Part shown: piece after piece, positions 1 through 6,981 of the stretch
Layout of the letters: each line of letters begins with the position of its first letter
How positions within the stretch are numbered: position 1 is the first letter of the stretch
Assembly: GCF_946221155.1 (NCBI RefSeq)
Contig: NZ_CAMIAN010000023.1
Coordinates: 1-33,037 of the forward strand
Direction of reading: 5' to 3'
Origin: an uncultured Corynebacterium sp.
GTDB taxonomy: Bacteria; Actinomycetota; Actinomycetes; Mycobacteriales; Mycobacteriaceae
DNA length: 33,037 nt
Program-made: the position numbers and the translations under genes
Notes under the pieces: model-generated
Told to the model about the DNA's origin: nothing
The model's input: only the letters and a program-made list of their open reading frames with translations
Database searches by the model: none

Positions 1-53
1 CTCGCGACCCTCACCTTGGCAAGGTGATGCGCTACCAACTGCGCTACATCCGC
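1..53 (-). tRNA. tRNA-Gly (anticodon GCC), cut by the left window edge
   Basis: Read on the minus strand from 53 to 1, the sequence gives an acceptor arm starting GCGGATG, a D-arm (GCGC AGTTGGTA GCGC) and an anticodon stem TCACC/GGTGA enclosing the loop TTGCCAA. The anticodon is GCC, which specifies glycine. The T-arm and the 3' acceptor strand lie outside the window, so only about 53 of roughly 74 nt are visible. It is divergent from the tRNA-Val gene at 286. Confidence 0.9.
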
Positions 54-66
54 ACAAGCAACCTGG

Positions 67-82
67 ATTGCTTAAAAGCAAT
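67..82. repeat. Perfect inverted repeat in the tRNA-Gly leader
   Basis: ATTGCTT, two A residues, then AAGCAAT form a perfect 7-bp inverted repeat. It lies 14 nt upstream of the tRNA-Gly 5' end on the transcribed side, so it would be in the 5' leader of the tRNA precursor. It could be an RNase processing hairpin or a protein site. The function is unknown. Confidence 0.45.
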
Positions 83-103
83 TCTTCGTCGCTGCGACAA
101 CAA

Positions 104-133
104 ACACTAGCCTGTTAGTCGCCTAGTTCACAA
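104..133 (-). promoter_or_regulatory. Possible promoter of tRNA-Gly
   Basis: On the minus strand a TTGTGA hexamer (133-128) is followed after 18 nt by TAGTGT (109-104), about 50 nt upstream of the tRNA 5' end. Spacing and hexamers fit a SigA-type promoter only loosely. The rest of 54-285 holds no convincing ORF. Confidence 0.3.
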
Positions 134-285
134 ATCCCCAGGTAGATACCGGCTTTGGAAGGGTGCTTGCAGTGGGGTTTCGTGGCCCTGAACTACATCC
201 TTGGAATTCGTGTGAGCGATGAGAGTTTGTCCCCACCACTGGTTTTGGATTTGCCTACCGCCAGGTGGTACCTTTCCCCCTTGAA

Positions 286-357
286 GGTTCCATAGCTCAG
301 TGGAAGAGCGTTCCGCTCACACCGGAAAGGTCGCTGGTTCGAACCCAGTTGGAACCA
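286..357 (+). tRNA. tRNA-Val (anticodon CAC)
   Basis: This is a complete cloverleaf of 72 nt. The acceptor GGTTCCA pairs with TGGAACC, followed by discriminator A357. The D-arm is GCTC-AGTGGAA-GAGC. The anticodon stem TTCCG/CGGAA encloses the loop CTCACAC with anticodon CAC, which decodes GUG. The T-arm has a standard TTCGAAC loop between GCTGG and CCAGT. No CCA is encoded at the 3' end. A terminator hairpin follows at once. Confidence 0.95.
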
Positions 358-363
358 CTATTC

Positions 364-395
364 ACCGCTCGGTTTTGCCGGGCGGTTTTGTTTTT
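364..395 (+). terminator. Intrinsic terminator of tRNA-Val
   Basis: CCGCTCGG (365-372) pairs with CCGGGCGG (378-385) through one G-T wobble around a TTTTG loop, then TTTTGTTTTT (386-395). This is a classic stem plus U-tract, placed 6 nt after the tRNA. Confidence 0.85.
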
Positions 396-484
396 CTCCA
401 GCAGGTGCCCCCGTGGGTTAAGGGCGGGGAACTCTTTTGTCACGGCGCACGACTACTTTCACAGCGCTGGAAAACCTCGCAGGA

Positions 485-512
485 TTGAGGCCAATATTTT
501 CGGCGCTATGGT
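485..512 (+). promoter_or_regulatory. Possible promoter of the copC module
   Basis: TTGAGG (485-490) and TATGGT (507-512) are separated by 16 nt. A start site near 519 would give about 30 nt of leader before the ATG at 549, or about 6 nt before the alternative GTG at 525. I recognise no copper-repressor box here. Confidence 0.35.
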
Positions 513-548
513 GTTAGCAGTGTCGTGACAGAAAGGTTCACCGTTTAC

Positions 549-1133
549 ATGCCTCGCCGTATTTCTTCTTTTGGACGCCCACTCGCCCGCATCCTGGCGA
601 CATCTGGAATGGTTGCCGCCGTTTCCGTTGGCTTTGGTGCTCCAGCTTCTGCCCATGACGTTGTGGTGAAGTCGACCCCGGAGGCCAACTCCACGGTCGA
701 TCACCTGCCGGAGAAGATCGTACTGAACTTCTCGGGTGAGCCGCAGGAGGGCTTCAACACCATCGCGCTGTCGCACGATGGTGAGGTGCTCTTCCGCGAC
801 GAGCCGGCGGCGGATGGCCGAGAGCTTTCCGTGGATGTCCCGGCTGATGTGCAGGAGAAGAAGGACGGTGGCGAGTACACCGTCGGCTACCAGATTACGA
901 GCTCCGACGGGCACTCCACCCGCGGCAGTCTGAAGTTCAATCTGGCTTCCGCGGATGGCGGCGAAGGTAACGGCAGCGGCGGTAGCCAGTCCGAAGGGGG
1001 CTCCCAGGAGGGGGCGCAGGGGGAGCAGTCCCTGAGTGTTCCTTCTTGGTTATTGCCTTTGGGCGGTATCGTCGTACTTGTGGGTGCCTTGGCAATCGCC
1101 ATCGCACGCTTTCGCGACATGAAGGACGACTAG
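549..1133 (+). CDS. copC: Membrane-anchored CopC-type copper-binding protein
   Basis: The 194-residue product has a signal peptide (about residues 1-35, ending APASA), one CopC domain (about 36-130), a Gly/Ser/Gln/Glu-rich linker and a C-terminal membrane segment (about 165-186) followed by a short charged tail. Predicted cleavage leaves His36 as the mature N-terminus. Asp120 and His122 lie in an SDGHS stretch, so the H1/D/H arrangement of CopC-family Cu(II) sites is present. It should sit on the outer face of the plasma membrane and bind or pass on copper. I chose ATG 549 because GAAAGG lies 12 nt upstream. GTG 525, in frame, adds eight residues and could be used if the transcript is nearly leaderless. 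It is the first gene of a run of four envelope proteins. Confidence 0.85.
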   Translation: MPRRISSFGRPLARILATSGMVAAVSVGFGAPASAHDVVVKSTPEANSTVDHLPEKIVLNFSGEPQEGFNTIALSHDGEVLFRDEPAADGRELSVDVPADVQEKKDGGEYTVGYQITSSDGHSTRGSLKFNLASADGGEGNGSGGSQSEGGSQEGAQGEQSLSVPSWLLPLGGIVVLVGALAIAIARFRDMKDD

Positions 1134-1202
1134 CCGACAGCGGTTGGATAGAGCGTTCCTCATGTCCGATTAGTTGACGATTACCTGATCAGGAGAATTC
1201 CC

Positions 1203-1523
1203 GTGAAGAAGTTCCGCTCTGCAACCGCCGCAGCACTGGCTCTGACCACCGCTCTGGCTTTGTCCGCTTGCACCCCTCCTCATGAAAAGGACGGTGCCGA
1301 GCGCGAGGACACTGCTACCACCGGCCCGGCCACCCCGAGCATCCAGTCCACTGAGGAAGCAGCCACCGACTCGTCCGAGTCTGAGGCTGAGGCCACCGAC
1401 GCAACCGATGCGGAGGAGACCGACGCTTCCGTAGAGACCGAGATGGACGGCGCTGAAATGGCCACAGATAACGCCGAGGCAACCGCCACCGGCGCAGGAT
1501 CCGCGGCGGGTGCCATCAACTAG
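1203..1523 (+). CDS. Small acidic lipoprotein, function unknown
   Basis: The 106-residue product starts at a GTG preceded by AGGAG at 1190. It has a short lipoprotein signal peptide ending in the lipobox LSAC, with the lipidated Cys near residue 23. The rest is low-complexity and strongly acidic, rich in Thr, Ala, Glu, Asp and Ser, with repeated TDA/ATD/ETD-like steps, and ends in a Gly/Ala-rich tail. I see no catalytic motif and do not recognise a family. Only one His and a few Met are present in the mature part, so it is not an obvious copper site. Its position between copC and the PCu(A)C gene suggests a part in the same envelope process, but that is inference. It may be a disordered spacer-type lipoprotein. 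Confidence 0.75.
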   Translation: MKKFRSATAAALALTTALALSACTPPHEKDGAEREDTATTGPATPSIQSTEEAATDSSESEAEATDATDAEETDASVETEMDGAEMATDNAEATATGAGSAAGAIN

Positions 1524-1552
1524 AACGCGAACCGCTAGAGATCGCGTATAGC

Positions 1553-1576
1553 GTGTCCGGGATATAGCCCGGACAC
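1553..1576 (+). other. Strong hairpin between the acidic lipoprotein and PCu(A)C genes
   Basis: GTGTCCGGG (1553-1561) and CCCGGACAC (1568-1576) are perfectly complementary around ATATAG. No U-tract follows. A weaker CGCGA/TCGCG pair (1526-1530, 1542-1546) precedes it. It could be a U-tract-less terminator, an mRNA-stability element between operon genes or an operator. Confidence 0.5.
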
Positions 1577-1622
1577 CGAAATGGTTGGGAAGCCCGCACG
1601 CCTTTTAATTGAAAGGTTCGTT

Positions 1623-2294
1623 ATGTCCCTGACCTCCCTGAACAACACCAAAAAGCGCGCCGCAGCTGTGGCCGCCGTCGCGTTGAGCAGTGCGCTGTTC
1701 CTTTCCGCATGCTCGGACGATGGGGAAGATAAGAACGACGCTTCCACCTCGGCGGAGGCTACGCAGTCCGCTGAGTCCACTGATTCCGCTGAGTCCGCGG
1801 ACGACAAGGCTGCAGACGAGCAGGCTCTGGAGTTTAACGACTCCTATGTCACCGCTAAGCCAGCCGACAAGAACATGACGTCCGTGTTTGGCACCCTGCA
1901 CAACGCCACCGACAAGGACATCACCATCACCGAGGTGAAGGGTGACATTGACGGTGCGAAGTACGAGCTGCACGAGGTCAACGATGACGGCGAGATGCAG
2001 GAGATCTCCAGCCTGTCTATCCCCGCGGGCGAGGATAGCGTTCTGGAGCCCGGCGGAAACCACATCATGATCATGGAGGTTTCCGACGAGATTGCCGCCG
2101 GCGATTCCCTCTCCTTCACCCTGGTCGACGAGGACGGCAACGAATACAAGCTGGACAACGTTCCGGTGCGTGTTCAGCAGTCCACCCACGAGCACTACGG
2201 TGACTCCAAGGAAGGCGAGATGGGCAACATGGATGGCATGCAGCATGGTGGAGATCACATGCAGCACGGTGAACAGCACGGACACGAGCACTAA
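1623..2294 (+). CDS. PCu(A)C-type copper chaperone lipoprotein with His/Met-rich tail
   Basis: The 223-residue product has a lipoprotein signal (lipobox LSAC), a Ser/Glu/Asp-rich spacer, a PCu(A)C domain (about 75-185) and a tail very rich in His and Met. The family metal motif is visible: His117 and Met125, then exactly 21 residues, then His147-x-Met149 in GGNHIMIM. Family members bind Cu(I) outside the cytoplasm and deliver it, for example, to the CuA site of cytochrome oxidase. The tail adds about eight His and seven Met and may be a second metal reservoir. ATG 1623 is chosen because GAAAGG lies 6 nt upstream and a signal peptide follows directly. An in-frame ATG at 1581 would put 14 extra residues ahead of the signal. 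The DyP gene follows after 5 nt. Confidence 0.88.
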   Translation: MSLTSLNNTKKRAAAVAAVALSSALFLSACSDDGEDKNDASTSAEATQSAESTDSAESADDKAADEQALEFNDSYVTAKPADKNMTSVFGTLHNATDKDITITEVKGDIDGAKYELHEVNDDGEMQEISSLSIPAGEDSVLEPGGNHIMIMEVSDEIAAGDSLSFTLVDEDGNEYKLDNVPVRVQQSTHEHYGDSKEGEMGNMDGMQHGGDHMQHGEQHGHEH

Positions 2295-2299
2295 AGCCC

Positions 2300-3553
2300 A
2301 TGCCTGACCCTGCACGTTTTCGTTCTTCCATTTCTGACGCCACCACCCCCGAGCCTGCCCAAGGTGTGAAATTCACTCGCCGTGGATTCTTTGCGGGACT
2401 GGGCATGTCCGGCGCCGCCTCCGTCCTGGCAGCTTGTAGCTCAGCAGAAGACTCCGCAGCTACAGCTGGAAACGGTGGTGCTGGCGATGGGGCGTCAATA
2501 AGAAAGATTAATTTCGACGGCCCGCGCCAGGCGGGCATCCGGGAAGACTCGCAGAACCACGCGCTGTTGGTGGCCTTCAACCTGAAGAGGGACGGGCTAC
2601 CGCGCGGCGGGCTGAAGATGAACCTGGAGCGCCTGATGCGCATCTGGACCGGCGATGCGCGTTCCCTGACCCAGGGGCAGGTCGCCCTGGCAGACTTGGA
2701 ACACGAGCTATCCATAGCCCCGCAGAATCTGACGGTGACTGCGGGGTGGGGCCCCAAGTTGATCAAGGATGCGGGCTTGATCGGTGAGGCTCCTTCCTGG
2801 GTGAAGAAGAACCTCAATGGACTGCCCAAGTTCAAGGGAGACAAGCTCGACCCGAATTTCGGTGGCGCCGACGTGGTGCTACAGATCTGTGGCGACGACC
2901 TCACAGCCGTGAGTCATGCCGCGCGTGTGCTGACCCGCGGCGGTCGTGACTATGCGACGCCGAAGTGGACCCAGCGCGGATTCGTGGACTCGCCTACAGG
3001 CGAAACGCCGCGCAACTTGCTGGGCTTCAAGGACGGCACGGCCATTCCCCGCACCGATGAAGAGTATGACGAGGCGATCTGGGACGATCAGGGCGGCAGC
3101 GCCATGGTGGTCCGCCGAGTGGTGTTCGATATGCCGGGGTGGGAGCAGCTGGACCGCAAGTCCCGTGAGGTCGTATTCGGCCGGCACGCGGACACCGGCG
3201 CCCCGCTGGGTGCGAAGGACGAGTTTGATCCGGTGGACCTCAACAAGACTGGCGACGATGGTTTGCCGTTGATCGACGAGCGCAGCCACGTGGGAATTGC
3301 TGCGGGCGAGGGCACCCATATGCGGCGCCGCGCCTACAACTGGGATAACGAGGTCACCCCACTGGGCAACAGTGGGCTGATTTTCATCTGTTTCCAGGCC
3401 GACCCGGACGAGGCATTTACGCCTCTGCAGAAGCGGCTCGCGGAGAAGGACCGGCTGAATACCTGGATCACCCATGTCGGTTCGGCGGTCTTCTGGGTAC
3501 TGCCCGGCACGCAAAACGGGGCGTACTGGGGCGAGCAGTTCCTAGAGGGGTAG
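2300..3553 (+). CDS. DyP-type (EfeB-like) heme peroxidase with Tat signal and lipobox
   Basis: The 417-residue product is a dye-decolourising peroxidase-family protein of the exported EfeB type. Its signal has a twin-arginine motif (TRRGFFAG, about 26-33) and then a lipobox-like LAAC near residue 48, so it may be a Tat-exported lipoprotein. The family GxxDG motif is G242-F-K-D245-G246, where Asp245 is the expected distal acid. His340 in GTHMRRR is the expected proximal heme ligand. The protein probably reduces peroxide or handles heme iron outside the cell membrane. It begins 5 nt after the PCu(A)C stop with no clear ribosome site, so translational coupling is likely. No efeU or efeO gene is adjacent. 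The context is copper proteins, so a link to oxidase maturation or copper-peroxide stress is plausible but inferred. Confidence 0.88.
   Translation: MPDPARFRSSISDATTPEPAQGVKFTRRGFFAGLGMSGAASVLAACSSAEDSAATAGNGGAGDGASIRKINFDGPRQAGIREDSQNHALLVAFNLKRDGLPRGGLKMNLERLMRIWTGDARSLTQGQVALADLEHELSIAPQNLTVTAGWGPKLIKDAGLIGEAPSWVKKNLNGLPKFKGDKLDPNFGGADVVLQICGDDLTAVSHAARVLTRGGRDYATPKWTQRGFVDSPTGETPRNLLGFKDGTAIPRTDEEYDEAIWDDQGGSAMVVRRVVFDMPGWEQLDRKSREVVFGRHADTGAPLGAKDEFDPVDLNKTGDDGLPLIDERSHVGIAAGEGTHMRRRAYNWDNEVTPLGNSGLIFICFQADPDEAFTPLQKRLAEKDRLNTWITHVGSAVFWVLPGTQNGAYWGEQFLEG
2489..2506 (+). repeat. Copy A of a recurring GGCGTCAATA-purine motif
   Basis: GGGGCGTCAATAAGAAAG lies in the linker after the DyP signal peptide (residues 64-69). 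It forces the codons TCA, ATA and AGA, which are uncommon in this window. Related copies are at 12134, 21506 and 26526, all on the plus strand. Confidence 0.3.
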
Positions 3554-3556
3554 AAT
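3551..3556 (+). promoter_or_regulatory. Possible -10 box of thrS
   Basis: TAGAAT overlaps the stop codon of the peroxidase gene, about 70 nt before the thrS start. No good -35 hexamer is seen. The leader is too short for a T-box. Confidence 0.28.
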
Positions 3557-3626
3557 CTACGGGCGTTGAGGACTGTCACCAGGTATGTGACCGTCACTAG
3601 AGCCCGAGAAGGAGCACGATCCACCA

Positions 3627-5702
3627 GTGAGTACCCCCGAAATCACCTCACCCGCCGTTACTTTCCGCGTTCCGGCCGGTACCCCGGCCGGCGCAGCGAT
3701 GCGAGAGCTTGGCCTTCCAAACAAGGGGCCGGAAGCAATCGTTTGTGTGAAGGAGACCGAGGGGGAGGGCGCCGGCCAGCTCCGCGATCTTTCCTGGGCA
3801 CCCCAGCACGACGTGGACGTGGCTGCCGTTCCGGCTAACACCGACGAGGGCCGGGGCGTAATCCGCCACTCCTGCGCCCACGTGCTGGCGCAGGCGGTAC
3901 AGAAGGAGTTCCCCGGCACCAAGCTGGGCATCGGTCCTGCCATCGACAACGGCTTCTACTACGACTTCCAGGTTGCAGAGCCCTTCACCCCGGAAGATCT
4001 GAACAAGCTGGAAAAGACGATGAAGAAGATCATCAAGTCCGGCCAGAAGTTCGAGCGCAAGGCCTATGCCGATGCAGAACAGGCTCGCGCGGAGTACGCA
4101 GACGAACCTTTCAAGACCGAGCTGATTGCTGACAAGGGCAACGTGGATCCAGATTCCGACGAAGCCACTGAGGTCGGCTCCGGCGAGCTGACCGCTTACA
4201 GCAACGTGAACCCGCGCACCGGTGAGGTCGAATGGTACGACCTCTGTCGCGGACCGCACGTGCCTACGACCCGCTACATCCCGGCATTCGCTCTGACCCG
4301 TTCCTCCGCCGCCTACTGGCGGGGTGACCAGTCCAAGGCTGGGTTGCAGCGCATTTACGGCACCGCCTGGGAGTCGAAGGAAGCCCTCGCGGAGTACCAG
4401 ACGATGATGGCGGAGGCCGAGAAGCGCGACCACCGTCGCCTGGGGCAGGAACTGGACCTCTTCAGCTTCCCCGACGAGATTGGCTCCGGCTTCCCGGTAT
4501 TCCACCCGGACGGCGGTATTGTGCGCCTGGAAATGGAGGAGCACTCCCGCAAGCGTCACATCGCCTCGGGCTACAGCTTCGTCAACACCCCGCACATCAC
4601 GAAGGGTGACCTGTTCCAGAAGTCCGGTCACCTGGACTTCTACGCGGACGGCATGTTCCCGCCCATGCAGCTGGACGGGGAAACAGACGACCAGGGCAAT
4701 GTGACTAAGCCGGCGCAGGACTACTACGCCAAGCCCATGAACTGCCCGATGCACAACCTGATCTTCGCCTCGCGTGGGCGCTCCTACCGTGAGCTGCCGC
4801 TGCGCCTGTTCGAGTTCGGTACCGTCTACCGATACGAGAAGTCCGGCGTAATCCACGGCCTGACTCGCGCGCGTGGTTTTACCCAGGACGACGCGCACAT
4901 CTACTGCACCGAGGATCAGCTGGAGCAGGAGCTGACCTCGGTTCTGGAGTTCATCATTTCCCTGTTGCGCGACTACGGCCTGGACGACTTCTACCTGGAG
5001 CTATCCACCAAGGACCCGAACAAGTTCGTGGGTTCCGACGAGATCTGGGAGCGCTCCACCGACATCCTTGAGCGGGTGGCTACCAAGTCCGGTCTGGAGC
5101 TGGTACCGGATCCGGCGGGTGCCGCCTTCTACGGCCCGAAGATCTCCGTTCAGGCTCGCGACGCCATCGGGCGTACCTGGCAGATGTCCACCGTGCAGCT
5201 GGACTTCAACCTGCCAGAGCGCTTCAACCTGGAGTACACCGCGCCGGACGGCTCCAAGCAGCGCCCAATCATGATCCACCGCGCGCTCTTCGGCTCCATC
5301 GAGCGATTCTTCGGCGTGCTGCTGGAGCACTACGCCGGTGCGTTCCCCGCGTGGTTGGCGCCGCATCAGGTCGTCGGCATTCCAGTGGCGGACGAGTTCA
5401 ACGAATACCTGGAAAACTTCGCCGCAGACCTGCGCACGCAGGGAATTCGCGCGGAGGTGGATACCTCTGACGATCGTATGCAGAAGAAGATCCGCAACCA
5501 CACCACCGGCAAGGTGCCTTTCATGCTGCTGGTCGGTGGCCGCGATGTGGAGGCCAACGCCGTGAGCTTCCGCTTCCTGGACGGCACCCAGGTCAACGGC
5601 GTGCCGCGCGAGGATGCGCTGCGCATTATCTCCAACTGGATCGCTGAGCGCCGCAACGACCAGCCGAGCTCGGAGCTGATCCAGCCGCTGGTGGAGGCTT
5701 AA
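3627..5702 (+). CDS. thrS: Threonine-tRNA ligase
   Basis: The 691-residue product is a full-length class II synthetase that charges tRNA-Thr. It has an N-terminal TGS-like region (about 1-75), then the editing domain with His81-x3-His85 and Cys207/His211 in DLCRGPH. The catalytic core carries the zinc ligands Cys373 (MNCPMH), His424 (DDAHIY) and His551 (IMIHRALFGS), with nearly the same spacing as in the E. coli enzyme. Motif 2 lies around FEFGTVYRYE and motif 3 around GSIERFFG. The C-terminal anticodon-binding domain starts near residue 575. The start is GTG with AAGGAG 12 nt upstream. The next gene, a HIT protein, begins 7 nt after the stop, as in mycobacteria. Confidence 0.98.
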   Translation: MSTPEITSPAVTFRVPAGTPAGAAMRELGLPNKGPEAIVCVKETEGEGAGQLRDLSWAPQHDVDVAAVPANTDEGRGVIRHSCAHVLAQAVQKEFPGTKLGIGPAIDNGFYYDFQVAEPFTPEDLNKLEKTMKKIIKSGQKFERKAYADAEQARAEYADEPFKTELIADKGNVDPDSDEATEVGSGELTAYSNVNPRTGEVEWYDLCRGPHVPTTRYIPAFALTRSSAAYWRGDQSKAGLQRIYGTAWESKEALAEYQTMMAEAEKRDHRRLGQELDLFSFPDEIGSGFPVFHPDGGIVRLEMEEHSRKRHIASGYSFVNTPHITKGDLFQKSGHLDFYADGMFPPMQLDGETDDQGNVTKPAQDYYAKPMNCPMHNLIFASRGRSYRELPLRLFEFGTVYRYEKSGVIHGLTRARGFTQDDAHIYCTEDQLEQELTSVLEFIISLLRDYGLDDFYLELSTKDPNKFVGSDEIWERSTDILERVATKSGLELVPDPAGAAFYGPKISVQARDAIGRTWQMSTVQLDFNLPERFNLEYTAPDGSKQRPIMIHRALFGSIERFFGVLLEHYAGAFPAWLAPHQVVGIPVADEFNEYLENFAADLRTQGIRAEVDTSDDRMQKKIRNHTTGKVPFMLLVGGRDVEANAVSFRFLDGTQVNGVPREDALRIISNWIAERRNDQPSSELIQPLVEA

Positions 5703-5709
5703 GCCAGCA

Positions 5710-6282
5710 GTGGAGCAGCAACCGGACCAGCAGACCGAACCCTATGTGGATTCCGGCGTGGGATCCCAGCCCGACTTGCAGGGTGGCCTGGAGCGGCTAT
5801 GGGCGCCCTATCGCTCCCAGTACATAGCCAAATCCAAGCGCTCCGCCGACCCCTTCGCCACGCTGCCGGAGCTGTCGGATGAAGAGGCGCTGATCGTCGC
5901 CCGGGGAAAGTCTGTTTACTGCGTGCTGAATTTGTACCCGTATAACCCCGGCCACATGCTGGTGGTTCCCTATCGCCAAGTAGCCGATTATACGGAGCTC
6001 AGCGACGCAGAAACCGCTGAGCTGGCAGAGTTTACGAAGATTGCACTGAAAGCACTGCGGGCGGTTTCCAAGCCCGATGCGGTGAACGTAGGCCTTAATT
6101 TAGGCAAGGCTTCAGGCGGCTCTATTCCGACACACCTGCACCAACATATAGTGCCTAGGTGGGCCGGTGATGCTAACTTCATGACAGTCATGACGGGCAC
6201 CAAGGTGTTGCCGCAGACGCTGCGGGAGACCCGTGCGCTGTTGGCAGATGCCTGGGAAACCGTTACCCGTTCTACCGACTAG
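5710..6282 (+). CDS. HIT-family protein, probable Ap4A phosphorylase
   Basis: The 190-residue product has the histidine-triad motif His142-L-His144-Q-His146 followed by IVPRW and GDANF. The whole HLHQHIVPRWAGDANF stretch matches what I know of the mycobacterial protein Rv2613c, which is an Ap4A phosphorylase encoded beside thrS. That activity would remove diadenosine polyphosphates made as synthetase side products. The N-terminal 30 residues are polar and Gln/Asp-rich. The start is GTG with GGAGG at 5693 inside the end of thrS, so the two genes are probably co-translated. A generic nucleotide hydrolase of the HIT superfamily is the alternative. Confidence 0.88.
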   Translation: MEQQPDQQTEPYVDSGVGSQPDLQGGLERLWAPYRSQYIAKSKRSADPFATLPELSDEEALIVARGKSVYCVLNLYPYNPGHMLVVPYRQVADYTELSDAETAELAEFTKIALKALRAVSKPDAVNVGLNLGKASGGSIPTHLHQHIVPRWAGDANFMTVMTGTKVLPQTLRETRALLADAWETVTRSTD

Positions 6283-6315
6283 CGGTTCAGACCATTAGGG
6301 AGAAAAACTTCAGCG

Positions 6316-6981
6316 ATGCTTAGCGTGCACGGCCGTGGCCCCGCCGCGGTCATCATTGAACCGATCGCCAGGGTGCTGCACAAGGTGGGAATTACCCCCA
6401 ACGCAGTGACTGTTTTCGGCACTCTGATGGCGATAGGTTTCGCGCTCTGGCTGATTCCTTCCGGTCACCACTTCGCGGCCGCCGTACTGATCGGACTTAC
6501 GGTCGCCACCGACATGGTGGACGGGACTATGGCTCGCATGCGTGGCGGCGGCACCCGCTTCGGCGCCACGCTAGATGCCACCTGCGACCGGCTCAGTGAC
6601 GGCGCCATTTTCGGTGCTCTGGTGCTCTGGTTCGGCCTGCAGGAACCCACCAACGTGGTGATGATGAGCGTCTGCCTGGTCATCCTCGTCGCCAGCCAGG
6701 TCACCAGCTACGTCAAAGCCCGCGCGGAGGCCTCGGGCATCAAGGTCGTGGGCGGGCTCATCGAGCGTCCGGAACGCCTCATCATCTCTCTAGTTGCTGT
6801 GGGCATTGGCGGCCTCGGCGTGCCGCACGTTCTGGCGTGGGGCCTGTGGATTCTCGCCGCTGGTTCGCTGTACACGGTCGTCGAGCGGCTGGTGATTGTT
6901 GCTCGTTCGGACGCCGCGTCCCAGACCATCGCCGCCCCAGAAGGAGCCCGCGAGTTCCCCGCCGAGGGGAGTGAAGGCTGA
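6316..6981 (+). CDS. pgsA1: Phosphatidylinositol phosphate synthase (CDP-alcohol phosphotransferase)
   Basis: The 221-residue multi-pass membrane protein carries the complete CDP-alcohol phosphotransferase signature: Asp66-x2-Asp69-Gly70-x2-Ala73-Arg74, then Gly83-x3-Asp87-x3-Asp91. This family joins CDP-diacylglycerol to an alcohol. The neighbouring patA- and pimA-like genes, in the same order as mycobacterial Rv2612c-Rv2610c, point to inositol 1-phosphate as acceptor, making the lipid that PIMs are built on. AGGGAGA lies 12 nt before the ATG. The TGA overlaps the next ATG by one base, so translation is coupled. The last 20 or so residues are a polar tail outside the core fold. Confidence 0.93.
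   Translation: MLSVHGRGPAAVIIEPIARVLHKVGITPNAVTVFGTLMAIGFALWLIPSGHHFAAAVLIGLTVATDMVDGTMARMRGGGTRFGATLDATCDRLSDGAIFGALVLWFGLQEPTNVVMMSVCLVILVASQVTSYVKARAEASGIKVVGGLIERPERLIISLVAVGIGGLGVPHVLAWGLWILAAGSLYTVVERLVIVARSDAASQTIAAPEGAREFPAEGSEG

Noticed and set aside
54..285. Possible small RNA between the two tRNA genes
   Set aside because: No terminator, conserved RNA fold or ORF could be supported. Only a weak promoter and one palindrome are visible.
3554..3626. T-box or other riboswitch in front of thrS
   Set aside because: The gap is only 73 nt, with no stem-loop plus T-box-like sequence and no terminator.
3648..4898. Open frame of 416 codons on the minus strand opposite thrS
   Set aside because: Antisense shadow of thrS with His/Val/Leu-rich low-information sequence. 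The same reasoning excludes 21468-22697, 27899-29257 and 29621-30949.
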